Both the position numbers and the translations under genes were made by a program. A DNA stretch of 64,000 nucleotides, taken from the NCBI GenBank assembly GCA_964011675.1, contig CAXGPR010000002.1, forward strand, positions 62,001-126,000, in the 5' to 3' direction. The notes under the pieces are model-generated. The model did no database searches and was not told the DNA's origin. It saw only the letters and a list, made by a program, of their open reading frames with translations. Shown piece after piece: positions 27,642 through 36,943 of this stretch. Position 1 is the first letter of the stretch; each line of letters starts with the position of its first letter. The stretch is from GCA-2693325 sp964011675. Lineage in GTDB: Bacteria; Latescibacterota; UBA2968; UBA8231.

Positions 27642-28049
27642 ATGGCTGCTTTCAAACTAGAGATCGTTACGCCAGAGAAAACGATTTACTCGGGCCAAGT
27701 CCGCCACGTGCAGGCTCCGGGGAGCGAAGGTAGTTTTGGCGTTCTATCTGGTCACGTTCCCTTTCTGACTTCTCTGAACATTGGCTTACTGCGCATTGAT
27801 GAAGACGGCGGTGATCAGGTAGATATGGCCGTTAGTGGCGGTTTTACTCAGGTTGCCCCTCAGGGTGTTACCGTTCTTGCCGAGACTGCTGAGCGCGGCG
27901 ATCAAATTGACGTAGAGCGTGCTCGCAGCGCGCGGGAGCGGGCAGAGCAACGCCTCGGCGACATATCGTCAGGTGAAGTCGATGCGACTCGTGCACAAAT
28001 TGCCCTTGCTCGGGCCGTCAATCGTCTTAAGGTTTCCGGTCAAATTTGA
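27642..28049 (+). CDS. atpC: F1Fo ATP synthase subunit epsilon
   Basis: 135 residues: N-terminal beta-sandwich (ETPEKTIYSG-like TPEKTIYSGQVRHVQAPGSE, SGHVPFLTSL) and C-terminal helical hairpin that can inhibit hydrolysis. Last gene of the atp operon, followed by a strong terminator. Confidence 0.96.
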   Translation: MAAFKLEIVTPEKTIYSGQVRHVQAPGSEGSFGVLSGHVPFLTSLNIGLLRIDEDGGDQVDMAVSGGFTQVAPQGVTVLAETAERGDQIDVERARSARERAEQRLGDISSGEVDATRAQIALARAVNRLKVSGQI

Positions 28050-28070
28050 TGAAATAGTGTAAGACTTTAA

Positions 28071-28112
28071 GCAAAGGGCCGACCATCTTCGGGTGGTTGG
28101 CCCTTTGTTTTA
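28071..28112 (+). terminator. Rho-independent terminator of the atp operon
   Basis: Stem AAAGGGCCGACCA paired with TGGTTGGCCCTTT (one G-T wobble) capped by a C(TTCG)G-type loop, then GTTTT. It lies 23 nt after atpC. Confidence 0.88.
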
Positions 28113-28153
28113 TGTTGTATGACGCTTTTATTTATCTATAGAAGGATCTTTTT

Positions 28154-29206
28154 ATGGCTTCCGTTCCTCGTGGATTGAGCGATTTCCTACATCAATACAT
28201 TCCCGAAATTGAAAAAGAAATGTTCGAGTTTCTACCCGTACAGGAACCCGAAGCATTTCTCTATGCACCGATGCGTGACTATCCAGAACGTGGAGGTAAG
28301 CGTTTTCGCCCTGCCCTAGTTTTGCTGGCTTGCCAAGTTTTTGATGGCAACATGAAAAATGCCGTGCGCACGGCAGCGGCCTTTGAAATGTTCCAATCGT
28401 TTGCCGTCGTTCACGACGATATCGAAGACGATTCAGAAATGAGGCGGGGAAAACCTTGTCTGCACAAGATGCACGGGACCCCGTTGAGCATAAACGTCGG
28501 CGATGCATTGTACGCCAAAGTGTTCGAAATTCTCAATGCAAATCGTTCTATCTTGGGAGCAAAAATTACGCTCGATTTGATTGAGGAAATGGTCAATGGT
28601 TCACGCGAGACGTTTGAGGGTCAGGCCTACGACGTCGGTTGGATACGCCAACGGCACATCCCCAGTGAAGAAGAATTTATGATTATGTTGCGCAAGAAGA
28701 CGGGTTGGTACACCGGCCGTGGTCCCTGCACCGCTGGTGCCATCATCGCCGGGGCTTCGCCAGAGTTTCGTGAAACGGTTGGTCATTTTGGCGAGGCGAT
28801 GGCTATTGCATTTCAGATTCGCGACGACTTACTGAATTTGAGTACTTCTGAACAAGATGCAGCCGTTGCTCCTGGTTTGACTTCTGGGGCGTATGGCAAA
28901 GAACGTGGGGGAGATATCGCCGAAGGAAAGCGCACTCTTATTATCATTGACCTCCTGCGTAAATGCACAGACAGTGAGAGCGCTGAAGTGCTGTCCATAT
29001 TACATGAGGATCGGAAAAAAAACACGGCTGAGCAGATCGAACGGGTCATTGCACTGGTCGAACAATACGGCTGCATCGAGTACGCTGAGGGAGTTTGCAG
29101 GTCAAAAGCGCTTGAAAGCCAGCGCCACTTGGAAAGAATTCCACAAAGTAGCGGGCGTGATATACTAGCAGAAATGCTCGATTTCTTAGTCCAACGCGCT
29201 TTTTAA
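28154..29206 (+). CDS. Polyprenyl (farnesyl/geranylgeranyl-type) diphosphate synthase
   Basis: 350 residues. It condenses isopentenyl diphosphate with an allylic diphosphate to make chain precursors for quinones or lipids. GGKRFRP (47-53) binds IPP; the first Asp-rich motif is DDIED at 88-92 in VHDDIEDDSEMRRGKP; the second is RDDLLN (223-228), where the usual final Asp is Asn. The two residues before DDIED are Val-His, so chain length cannot be safely guessed. No isoprenoid genes flank it; it starts after the atp terminator and ends 12 nt before the convergent M42 gene. Confidence 0.88.
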   Translation: MASVPRGLSDFLHQYIPEIEKEMFEFLPVQEPEAFLYAPMRDYPERGGKRFRPALVLLACQVFDGNMKNAVRTAAAFEMFQSFAVVHDDIEDDSEMRRGKPCLHKMHGTPLSINVGDALYAKVFEILNANRSILGAKITLDLIEEMVNGSRETFEGQAYDVGWIRQRHIPSEEEFMIMLRKKTGWYTGRGPCTAGAIIAGASPEFRETVGHFGEAMAIAFQIRDDLLNLSTSEQDAAVAPGLTSGAYGKERGGDIAEGKRTLIIIDLLRKCTDSESAEVLSILHEDRKKNTAEQIERVIALVEQYGCIEYAEGVCRSKALESQRHLERIPQSSGRDILAEMLDFLVQRAF

Positions 29207-29218
29207 AAAGCTCTGCTG

Positions 29219-30277
29219 CTACGATTTTGGATTAAGCAAATAAGCCAATAGGAGACGGGCTGTGTTGATAATACCTTCCCGAGAGCAGATCTCGTATCCA
29301 TGCGTGTTGTCGCCTGGATATCCGATGAGTGCCGCCTGCGCCACGTGGCCGTAAGCTCTCGATATGCTGCTGTCACTAGCGTATGAAGTAACTACTGCTT
29401 TTTGCACGTCAAAGCCGCCCGCGCGGGCTAGCGTCTCCAACCGTTTGTTGGTATCTGCGTGATATACGCCTCGCCCATCTTTCTCTATTAGGATCGGATC
29501 TCCACTGTTTTTTGTCCCATATTCTTCGGCTGCTGGTGCTATATCAACGGCAATCGCCGTTTCTACGGGTAAATGTGCAAGCGCATAGGCCGCACCTTGA
29601 CCGCCAATTTCTTCACTTTCGCTGGCAATGATATACACGTCTTGGGCGGGGGGCTTTTCCGCCAGTTGGTGACCCAATTCAAATAATGCAGCCAGACCTG
29701 CTCGGCAGTCTAAGTTATATCCGCACAGGAAAGGCCCTACGTTCCACAGGTTTTTCCTATGTCGCGCGAGACAAACACGAGTACCGGGACGGATGCCTAG
29801 TGCCGCGAGTTCGCTTGCCGACTGTTTGCAATCCACCCACATATCTTCCCATGTCAACGGTGCACCATCTTTGAGTTTACCTGCTGGGCTCGCCTGCGAT
29901 ACGTGCTTAGACCCAATGGAGAGCACGCCTGAGACTAGATCTTGATCCGCCAGTAGTTCAACGGGCGTCTCGCCGATTGCCCAAGGATGTAGTCCCCCGA
30001 CGGGTACTACGCGCAGGCGGCCGTCCTTCTCTACGCGCTTGACCATCATAGATATCTCGTCTTTATGAGAAATGACTGCGATTGGATTGTCGTTTTGGCG
30101 CCCTTTGACATGGACAATGATATTGCCAGAAGCGTCCTGCCGGACGGCATCGTTAAACGTGCTGACGATATCGCAAACTGCGGTGTCTGCTTCTCCTTCA
30201 AAACCTGATGGGGCGTGAAGAGGTAAGAGGCGTTCTACATACGACATGAGTCTTTTTTCGTCTATAGATGGCGTCAT
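29219..30277 (-). CDS. M42-family aminopeptidase/glutamyl peptidase-like metallopeptidase
   Basis: 352 residues from ATG 30277, preceded by GGGA at a good distance; an upstream in-frame start at 30328 adds 17 residues unlike the family. Metal-binding features of M42 are visible: ISHKDEISMMV (HxD), NLDCRAG (Asp bridging two metals), ASESEEIGGQGA (catalytic/ligand Glu pair), AVDIAP and HGYEICSREG (C-terminal His). These enzymes form large tetrahedral cytoplasmic complexes trimming peptides. Substrate class is not evident. Confidence 0.85.
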   Translation of the reverse strand: MTPSIDEKRLMSYVERLLPLHAPSGFEGEADTAVCDIVSTFNDAVRQDASGNIIVHVKGRQNDNPIAVISHKDEISMMVKRVEKDGRLRVVPVGGLHPWAIGETPVELLADQDLVSGVLSIGSKHVSQASPAGKLKDGAPLTWEDMWVDCKQSASELAALGIRPGTRVCLARHRKNLWNVGPFLCGYNLDCRAGLAALFELGHQLAEKPPAQDVYIIASESEEIGGQGAAYALAHLPVETAIAVDIAPAAEEYGTKNSGDPILIEKDGRGVYHADTNKRLETLARAGGFDVQKAVVTSYASDSSISRAYGHVAQAALIGYPGDNTHGYEICSREGIINTARLLLAYLLNPKS

Positions 30278-30331
30278 AAGAGTATTCCCTTTTTCGCGGA
30301 AGATAGTCGGTGCTATGTAGTGCGTCAAATA

Positions 30332-30366
30332 GAAGAGGGCCCGCTTATGCGCAGCGGGCCCTCTTC
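30332..30366 (-). terminator. Terminator-like perfect hairpin after the ECF sigma gene
   Basis: A 13-bp perfect stem (GAAGAGGGCCCGC / GCGGGCCCTCTTC) with a 9-nt loop between the sigma factor stop (30387) and the M42 start. On the minus strand only a weak U-tract (TATTT) follows, so it may work as an attenuating hairpin rather than a full stop. Confidence 0.7.
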
Positions 30367-30386
30367 ATTGCGATATATGTGTGATC

Positions 30387-30995
30387 CTAGGCCGTCGCAG
30401 AGAGAGTTCCAATTACTTCATCTGCCAAATTGCGCAGCGTTTTCTGTAGGCGCAGACGGCCACGGTTAACGCGAGACTTAACTGTGCCGACTGGACAGTT
30501 GATGATCTTGCCAATATCCTCATAGGACAAGCCGTTGAGGTCACGTAGTAGCACAGCCTCTCGAAAATCGTCTGGCAGTTGGTTAATTGCGTCGACGACC
30601 GCGTCTCTGACCTGATGGGTGTCGGTCTGTTCGCCGGGTAACCGACCTTTGTCGATGGGTTCGTAAAACGTGCTTCGTTCTCCCTCTTCGCTCGGACCAA
30701 TTGGAAGCCAGTGCCAGCGCTTGCGGCGACGTAGCTCTGTCTTTGCTAGGTTTCCTGCAATTGTGTAAAGCCAGGTTGAGACCTGTTCAATGACAGGAAA
30801 TTGATGGCTGTGGCGCAGGCAGCGCAGAAAGGTTTCCTGGACGACGTCTTCTGCGGTTTCGCGATCGCCTACAAAGCGAAAAACAAAGTTGTATAGGGGG
30901 ATGCGATACCGCTGAACTAGGATAGATAAGTAGCCTTGGTCTTCTGCTGCTTTTTGAAGCACTTCGCGGTCGGTCAGTTTTTCAGTATCTCTCAT
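30387..30995 (-). CDS. ECF-type RNA polymerase sigma factor
   Basis: 202 residues. Region 2 reads FRFVGDRETAEDVVQETFLR with STWLYTIAGNLAKTELRRRK, and region 4 reads LNGLSYEDIGKIINCPVGTV followed by KSRVNRGR, the HTH that reads the -35. It has an AGGGAT Shine-Dalgarno. No anti-sigma gene sits next to it: downstream is a hairpin then a peptidase, upstream a divergent SEC-C gene. Regulon and trigger are unknown. Intergenic 30996-31274 shows no clear self-promoter. Confidence 0.93.
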   Translation of the reverse strand: MRDTEKLTDREVLQKAAEDQGYLSILVQRYRIPLYNFVFRFVGDRETAEDVVQETFLRCLRHSHQFPVIEQVSTWLYTIAGNLAKTELRRRKRWHWLPIGPSEEGERSTFYEPIDKGRLPGEQTDTHQVRDAVVDAINQLPDDFREAVLLRDLNGLSYEDIGKIINCPVGTVKSRVNRGRLRLQKTLRNLADEVIGTLSATA

Positions 30996-31274
30996 CGGTT
31001 ATCCCTTTCGTAATCGCCAGAGTAGGCTGTTGCAGGTCAATCGAATGCAGCGGCCTCGTCGTTGTTACGGAAAGTTTTAGCAACATCCGTACCGAAAGTA
31101 AAAACCGAAGAAATGGCCAAATTACGGGTAAAAGAAGTCAAAAAAATAACTTTTGCCTCAGATTTTTGACGGTATCTCAGAAATCTGATAGTAGGATCGT
31201 TTGAATTTTTGACTTTTTAGATAGCAGGTGATAGTTTTTTTGAAATTCGTTCACCAAAGCCTTTTACCCATGGA

Positions 31275-31928
31275 GTGGAGCCGGTGCAAGAGCTCGTAAA
31301 ACAGTTAGAATCGCTGTGTGAAAAGACAGGAATCGAGAAGTTCTCCGCTGGAGAAATAGCCGAGCTTTTAGAAGATGGTGAAGAGGTCGAGTGGATTCTC
31401 GACCAGATTGGACAGCAGGCTGACAGTCCGGTGGGTATCCTGCTACAGCAAATTGCCTCTGATGTTGCGCCGGAGCAGGTTGACGGCACTGAAGAAGAGG
31501 TCGTAGATGGCCAAGAGGTTGAAGACGAGCCAGCAGAAGAAGATTTTGATCCGGCTAATCTCGACATGGCTGAGTTGGAAGGCATGCTTCCTCCAGGCGT
31601 AGATATGGGGCAAGTGCAGGAGATGCTCTCTTCGCCGCGCGGAGCGCTCTTAGCTGACTTTGGCACATTCTGCCAGGAGCATGGGGTTGAGATGGAGACG
31701 GAGCAGGGAGAGATGAACGAAGCTATGCAGGCACTACACGAAGAGTGGCTGCAGACGCCACGCGGCGCATTAGAGGGCAAGAAGCCTGCAGAGATGTTGG
31801 AAGGAGGACGGCTCTTTCCGTCTAAGGTGGAAACTTTTAGACGCGAGGAGCCGAAAGTCGGCCGCAACGATCCGTGTCCATGTGGGAGTGGCAAGAAATA
31901 CAAAAAGTGCTGTGGAAAAGCGGCCTAA
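31275..31928 (+). CDS. SEC-C zinc-motif protein
   Basis: 217 residues from GTG 31275 (GTG 31284 also possible). The first ~190 residues are highly acidic and helical, with no family I recognise. The last 24 residues hold a textbook SEC-C motif, VGRNDPCPCGSGKKYKKCCG, the zinc module found at the end of SecA and many other proteins. It may tether the acidic domain to ribosomes or SecA/SecB partners; that is inference. The next gene begins 37 nt later. Confidence 0.8.
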   Translation: MEPVQELVKQLESLCEKTGIEKFSAGEIAELLEDGEEVEWILDQIGQQADSPVGILLQQIASDVAPEQVDGTEEEVVDGQEVEDEPAEEDFDPANLDMAELEGMLPPGVDMGQVQEMLSSPRGALLADFGTFCQEHGVEMETEQGEMNEAMQALHEEWLQTPRGALEGKKPAEMLEGGRLFPSKVETFRREEPKVGRNDPCPCGSGKKYKKCCGKAA

Positions 31929-31965
31929 TACGTGCACGTCGTATGGAGCCCCATGAGGAGATTTT

Positions 31966-32817
31966 ATGAGCTTTGATTTACTCAACGCGCTGATGGAGAC
32001 GCAGGCTCTGCGCGTGGCATCGGAAAGGCAGGTTTTTTGGTATACATCCGGAACGGTTGGTCCGTATTATATCAACACGGAGAATTTATACGGGGGACCG
32101 GATGCAGCTGGGGAGCTTCTCTCGTTCATCGATGCGGAAAAAAGTAGCCCGCGCTTTGCATTTGATCTACGCGAACGGCTGTTGCGTCAATACGAAAACA
32201 ATGCGATATACCGAGATGTGGTCGATGCGTTGGTGGCTCGAGTGAAGCGTGCTCTGGAGGTCAACATCGATGCCGTATCAGGTGGAGAGCGCCGCGACTG
32301 GTTTTTCTCGCTTACGGTAGCCGAGTGCTTGGGTAAACCCAATCTGCTTATATTTAAGAACCGCGAGCGCGTGCTATTTGATGGAAAAAATGTGACGCAT
32401 GAGGGCGTAGATGGTCTACGTACATTGCATGTCGCCGACCTCGTAACAGAAGCGTCTAGCTATTTTCGCGATTGGATTCCATTAGTCGGCGAGGGGGGGG
32501 GGCGTATTGAATATAGTGCCAACGTGGTCGACCGCGGGCAGGGAGGAATCGAAGCCCTGTGCGAAAGTGGTGTCCCATCCAGTGCGCTGCTTAGAGTCGA
32601 TGAGGCACTTTTTAAGCGCTTAGCGGAGTTAGGGCATATAGGCTCTGCGCAGGCGGATTTGCTTGCGGCGTACTATCGAGATCCCCATGCTGCGATGCGT
32701 ACATTCCTACTAGACCATCCGGATTTCTTGCAGAATGCTCTGCGGGGAGACGATGATCGGATTCGGGCGCGGGCTCAGCTTCTTGTAGATGGAAATGTAT
32801 ACGGACTTGATGCGTAA
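31966..32817 (+). CDS. Divergent orotate phosphoribosyltransferase-like protein
   Basis: 283 residues, longer than PyrE (~210). The core looks like a type I PRTase of the OPRT kind: YTSGTVGPYYINTENLYGG (27-45), AVSGGERRDWFFSLTVAE (103-120) and NVVDRGQGGIEAL. The PRPP-binding loop, normally two acidic residues followed by T-T-G-x-S, reads LHVADLVTEASSY (154-166): the first Asp is Ala and the Thr-Gly part is changed. A C-terminal helical extension (~215-283) is extra. It could be a true but diverged OPRT or a regulatory relative. Preceded by AGGAG. Confidence 0.65.
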   Translation: MSFDLLNALMETQALRVASERQVFWYTSGTVGPYYINTENLYGGPDAAGELLSFIDAEKSSPRFAFDLRERLLRQYENNAIYRDVVDALVARVKRALEVNIDAVSGGERRDWFFSLTVAECLGKPNLLIFKNRERVLFDGKNVTHEGVDGLRTLHVADLVTEASSYFRDWIPLVGEGGGRIEYSANVVDRGQGGIEALCESGVPSSALLRVDEALFKRLAELGHIGSAQADLLAAYYRDPHAAMRTFLLDHPDFLQNALRGDDDRIRARAQLLVDGNVYGLDA

Positions 32818-32856
32818 AACGTAGCTATAGGGCTTACGATCTATGGGCGCATCTTC

Positions 32857-35800
32857 CTATCCAGCGGCTTCGACCAGTTGGTCGCTTTCGTCAACGCGCA
32901 CAGAAACGAGCTGTGATACACCCTCTTCGGGCATTGTTACGCCGTGTAGCGTATCTGCAGCAGTCATAGTAATTTTGTTGTGCGTTACAACTATAAACTG
33001 AGTCTTCTGCGCAAATTCCTTCAATACTCGTACGAAGCGTCCAATGTTACTATCATCCAGCGGTGCATCGACTTCGTCTAGAATGCAAAAGGGACTAGGT
33101 TTGACCAGATAAATAGCAAAAAGCAGCGAAATGGCCGTCAAGGCACGCTCTCCGCCCGAAAGGAGTGCGATACTCTGTAGCTGTTTGCCGCGAGGGCGCG
33201 CCGTGATTTCGATACCCGCTTCCAATGGGTCGACTCCGTCTTCTAGGGTCAGATCTGCTTGTCCGCCTTCAAAAAAGCGCGCATAGGTCTGCTGGAATTT
33301 CTCTCGTATCTGTCCGAAGGTCTCTACGAACATGCGTCGCGCCGTCCGGTCTATTAGATTGAGCGTCTTTCTCAGGTCTTCGGCTGCGATTACTAAGTCA
33401 TCGCGCTGCTGAACGAGAAAGTCATAGCGCTCCTTCTGTTCGTCGTATTCCTCTAATACACCCAAGTGAACCGAGCCCAGTCGATGGAGTGATTGACGCA
33501 ACTCGTCCAATCGATGCTGCGATTCTTCCGGATTTATTTCCTCTTCAGGGACACCCATGGATTCGACGTCGCACCCTTGTTCTTCCTGCAGTCGTTCGTG
33601 AATGGCTTTGGCGCGATTGCTCAACTCAGCTATACGTAATTCAACCTGGTGCCGGCGCTCTCGTTGCGTGTTGAGTTCGCGCTGCATGCGACTGATCTGC
33701 TCCTCTAACTCTCTGTTTTTCGCATTGAGCTCGGCCCACTGCTGGCGGCGTTTGTCCTGTGCCGTTGCCAAAATCTCGCGGCCCTCATGGAGCGCTTGCA
33801 GGCCTTCTTCCATGCGTGCGATTTGCGTGCCGCGTTTATCGAACTCGTGTCCCGCCTGCCCGCTCTCTTTTAGGAGGCGATTTATATTGCGCGCAAGGTT
33901 CTCTTCAATATTGTCCAATCGCTGTGCGTCTCGTTCTAGGCTCTGCGCCGATTCTGTCGTGCGCGCTCGCTCCACGCGAAGCACGCCAAGTTGGTCGCGC
34001 TTTTCTTGCCGCGTTGCTTCGCTGGTTCGGAGCTGGACTTCTCCTTCCTCTATTGCCTGCTCGACGCCCTTACTCTGTCTGTCGAGCTCGGCGAGACGCA
34101 CTATCTGCGTTTCAATAGACACGTGCAGCGTTTGACTGCGCTCTGCGATGCGCACGATTTCTCCACGCAGCGTCTCCAAGCGCGCTTCTAGTCGCCGGAT
34201 CTCTTGGTTGGAACTCTGATGGTTGTGCGTGCACTCGCGTTCTTCTTCGCGGTGTTGATGCACCTCATCATTGAGCAAGTGCATGGCATTTTCGAGCGTT
34301 ATACGTCGTTTTTCCTGTGCCTTAATCTGCAAATCCGTAGAGACGAGCTGAGCCTGTTGGCGTGCGAGTAAATCGCGCAGTGTGCGAATCTCACGGCGGC
34401 GGCCTAGGAGGGTGGATTCTTCGTCCCCTGCTTTGCCACCGGCTATGTGTCCGTATAGGTCAATCGCATCTCCGTCAGGCGTGATAAAGCGCAAGGCCTG
34501 TGAGGCGTTCTCGCGCGCAAGGTCGACGGCGATCTGTAAGTTATCGACCAGGTACGTATTGAGTAACAGGTGTTCCACGAGAGATGCTACAGGTTCGTCT
34601 ACGCGCAAGAAATCGAGGAGAGGGCCTCGCAGCCCAGATTTTGGGGCCAATGTGGCGCTTTGCTGGCCAGAAAGAGGCCAGTTCAACGAATAGATGCCTG
34701 CTCGCCCCTCGTTGTCTTTGAGGTGCCGTATGGCTTCCAATACGCCGTTGTTCTCCTGAGTTATGAGCGCCTGTAGGGATTCTCCCAGCGCGGTTTCGAC
34801 GGCTCGGGCATATTCAGATGGGACCTCAATTAGGTCGCCCAGCACGCCTTGAAAAAGGTCTCTATAGGGCGATTCCAGCATGAGCGTGCGCACGCCGCTG
34901 GCATAGCCCTCGTAGCCGGAGCGGAGCTTCTCCAATACTTGTAAGCGCGCTTCGTTAGCTGCGGCGGCGCGGCGGAGCTCTCCTCGCTGTTCCTGATGCG
35001 TGTTTAACACCTGACGAACGGACTCTACGGTGGATTGGGTTTGTGTCTGGTTGTTTTGAGCGGCGCCCAATTGTGCTCTAATCGCTTCTAGTTCGACGCT
35101 GAGCTGTGCACTGAGCTGTGCGGCTTTACTACGCTCTGTATCAACCTGCTCAAGTTCCGCGCGCATCCCTGATTCTCGTTCGTCAAGCGATTCTCGTTCG
35201 GCCTGCTGTCGCTCTAAGGAGCGAGAGCAATCAGCTTGCTGCCGCATATATTCCATGCGCTGTCGCTGACGTTCTTCCAAAGTCAAGCGTAAATTGTGGT
35301 AGGCTTCTTCGCTATGCTGCGCTTCTTTTTCGTGCCCGTTTAGCTGGTCTTCTGTCGCCTGTAATTCCTGGCGCACGGCCTCGAGTCGTTCGGCATTTTC
35401 TCCGCGCTGGACGCGGATTTGTTCCCGTTGTTCCCCGTAGTCTTCCGCTTCTCTCTGGGCGCGCTGCACGCTTTGCTCTGCTGCTTCTCGGCGTCCTCGA
35501 ACCGCGACTAATTCGCGCTCTTTCGTATGAATTTCTTCAATGCGACTGTTGAGCTGGAGTCCGGCTTCTTGCATTGCTTTTTCGGCGTCCGTGAGTGCCA
35601 GACGCGCTTTTTCTAACTCAGCTTCACGCGTTGTAAAGTGGGTATAGTTGGACTCGCTGCCTCGGTTGAGCTGCTCAAATTCTTCTTCAAGGGGTTTGAG
35701 CTCGGTGTGAATAGAGAAAAAGGTAAAGCGTCCCAACAGCAGCTCTAGGGCATCGAACTCCTGCTTGTATTCTTGGTAGCGTCGTGCGCGCCCTACCTGT

Positions 35801-36420
35801 CGGCTCAGATAGTCAACCTGCCGCTTGACCTCTGATATGATATCTTCGATGCGCGTTAAATCCGCCTGCGTCGCCTCTAAGCGATTCCATGTAGATCGCC
35901 GTCGCGTTTTGTATTTGGTAATGCCTGCCGCCTCTTCTAGGATTCGCCGTCTGTTTTCCGTTTTCTCGCTGACGATTTCGTCAATCATGCCCTGTTCCAT
36001 GACCGAATACGCACCCTGTCCGAGGCCGGTATCCATGAGTAAGTTGGTAATGTCGAGCAGTCGACAGGGAATTTTGTTCATCAAGTAATCGCTTTCGCCG
36101 GAGCGAAAGAGGCGGCGCGTTAGCATGACTTCGTTAAATTCTACAGGCAGGATGCTCTCGTGGTTTTCTATGGTCAGTGCTACTTCCGACATGCCTAGCC
36201 CTTTGCGGTTGCGCGTCCCTGCGAAGATTACCTCTTCCATTTTGTGGCTGCGGAAAGTGCCGGCTCGCTGTTCACCTAGCACCCAGCGGATGGCTTCAAC
36301 CACATTGGACTTACCGCATCCATTGGGTCCGACGATCGCCGTGATCCCCGGATCAAACGGTATGACTACTTTCTGGGCGAAGGATTTGAAGCCAAAGATT
36401 TCGAGTTGTGTAAGGCGCAC
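32857..36420 (-). CDS. smc: Chromosome segregation ATPase SMC
   Basis: 1187 residues from a GTG start, full family length. Walker A GPNGCGKSN at 31-39; coiled coil ~170-500; hinge ~510-660 (SGYEGYASGVRTLM, FITPDGDAIDLYGHIAGGKA); second coiled coil; C-terminal head with LLSGGERALTAISLLFAIYL and Walker B FCILDEVDAPLDD. It condenses and organises the chromosome with ScpA/ScpB, which are not in the window. It is convergent with the OPRT-like gene. Confidence 0.97.
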   Translation of the reverse strand: MRLTQLEIFGFKSFAQKVVIPFDPGITAIVGPNGCGKSNVVEAIRWVLGEQRAGTFRSHKMEEVIFAGTRNRKGLGMSEVALTIENHESILPVEFNEVMLTRRLFRSGESDYLMNKIPCRLLDITNLLMDTGLGQGAYSVMEQGMIDEIVSEKTENRRRILEEAAGITKYKTRRRSTWNRLEATQADLTRIEDIISEVKRQVDYLSRQVGRARRYQEYKQEFDALELLLGRFTFFSIHTELKPLEEEFEQLNRGSESNYTHFTTREAELEKARLALTDAEKAMQEAGLQLNSRIEEIHTKERELVAVRGRREAAEQSVQRAQREAEDYGEQREQIRVQRGENAERLEAVRQELQATEDQLNGHEKEAQHSEEAYHNLRLTLEERQRQRMEYMRQQADCSRSLERQQAERESLDERESGMRAELEQVDTERSKAAQLSAQLSVELEAIRAQLGAAQNNQTQTQSTVESVRQVLNTHQEQRGELRRAAAANEARLQVLEKLRSGYEGYASGVRTLMLESPYRDLFQGVLGDLIEVPSEYARAVETALGESLQALITQENNGVLEAIRHLKDNEGRAGIYSLNWPLSGQQSATLAPKSGLRGPLLDFLRVDEPVASLVEHLLLNTYLVDNLQIAVDLARENASQALRFITPDGDAIDLYGHIAGGKAGDEESTLLGRRREIRTLRDLLARQQAQLVSTDLQIKAQEKRRITLENAMHLLNDEVHQHREEERECTHNHQSSNQEIRRLEARLETLRGEIVRIAERSQTLHVSIETQIVRLAELDRQSKGVEQAIEEGEVQLRTSEATRQEKRDQLGVLRVERARTTESAQSLERDAQRLDNIEENLARNINRLLKESGQAGHEFDKRGTQIARMEEGLQALHEGREILATAQDKRRQQWAELNAKNRELEEQISRMQRELNTQRERRHQVELRIAELSNRAKAIHERLQEEQGCDVESMGVPEEEINPEESQHRLDELRQSLHRLGSVHLGVLEEYDEQKERYDFLVQQRDDLVIAAEDLRKTLNLIDRTARRMFVETFGQIREKFQQTYARFFEGGQADLTLEDGVDPLEAGIEITARPRGKQLQSIALLSGGERALTAISLLFAIYLVKPSPFCILDEVDAPLDDSNIGRFVRVLKEFAQKTQFIVVTHNKITMTAADTLHGVTMPEEGVSQLVSVRVDESDQLVEAAG

Positions 36421-36633
36421 GGTGTGGGGCTCCCAATAGATTGGCCCTGTGTAATCAGGGCATAACTAAGCGTTGATCCGAATCTAAAAGGGGAGTTGTA
36501 CGGGTCGCATAATCAATGCGATTTGCCGGCTCGAGCTTGGGGAGTTTCGGCCGGAAGAAAACAACATCTTGGGTGTAGCGTTGGATATTGTACTGTATAT
36601 TGGAGTCGTGGTCAAGTGTTTTGTGAGAGATTG

Positions 36634-36903
36634 ATGCGCCGACTCGATGGGGAGTTGGGTGACGAAAATACAAGGAGGTTACGGTTGGATATAGAAACGC
36701 TGTATGGACAAATTTCTGCACGCTTGCCAGAAGATCGCCGTACGGTCATGGAATCTTTAATGTGCGAATTTGAAGTGGGGACCACAATGCGTCTGCTCCT
36801 TTCTCTAGTCGCCGGAGCCAATCAGCGCGAGCGGCAGATCCTTCGCCTGCTGATGATGGACATAGAGAAGATAGAGGCGCAGAAGGGGAGCGAAAATCAG
36901 TAG
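36634..36903 (+). CDS. Small helical protein of unknown function
   Basis: 89 residues from ATG 36634, chosen because upstream in-frame sequence is out of character. Predicted all-helical and charged (LDIETLYGQISARLPEDRRT; ANQRERQILRLLMMDIEKIE), no membrane segment. I do not recognise a family. It lies divergent from smc and 40 nt before another small gene pointing the same way. Confidence 0.5.
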   Translation: MRRLDGELGDENTRRLRLDIETLYGQISARLPEDRRTVMESLMCEFEVGTTMRLLLSLVAGANQRERQILRLLMMDIEKIEAQKGSENQ

Positions 36904-36943
36904 AGAATCGGATGGGTATGTCGATATATACTGTGAAGAGATT

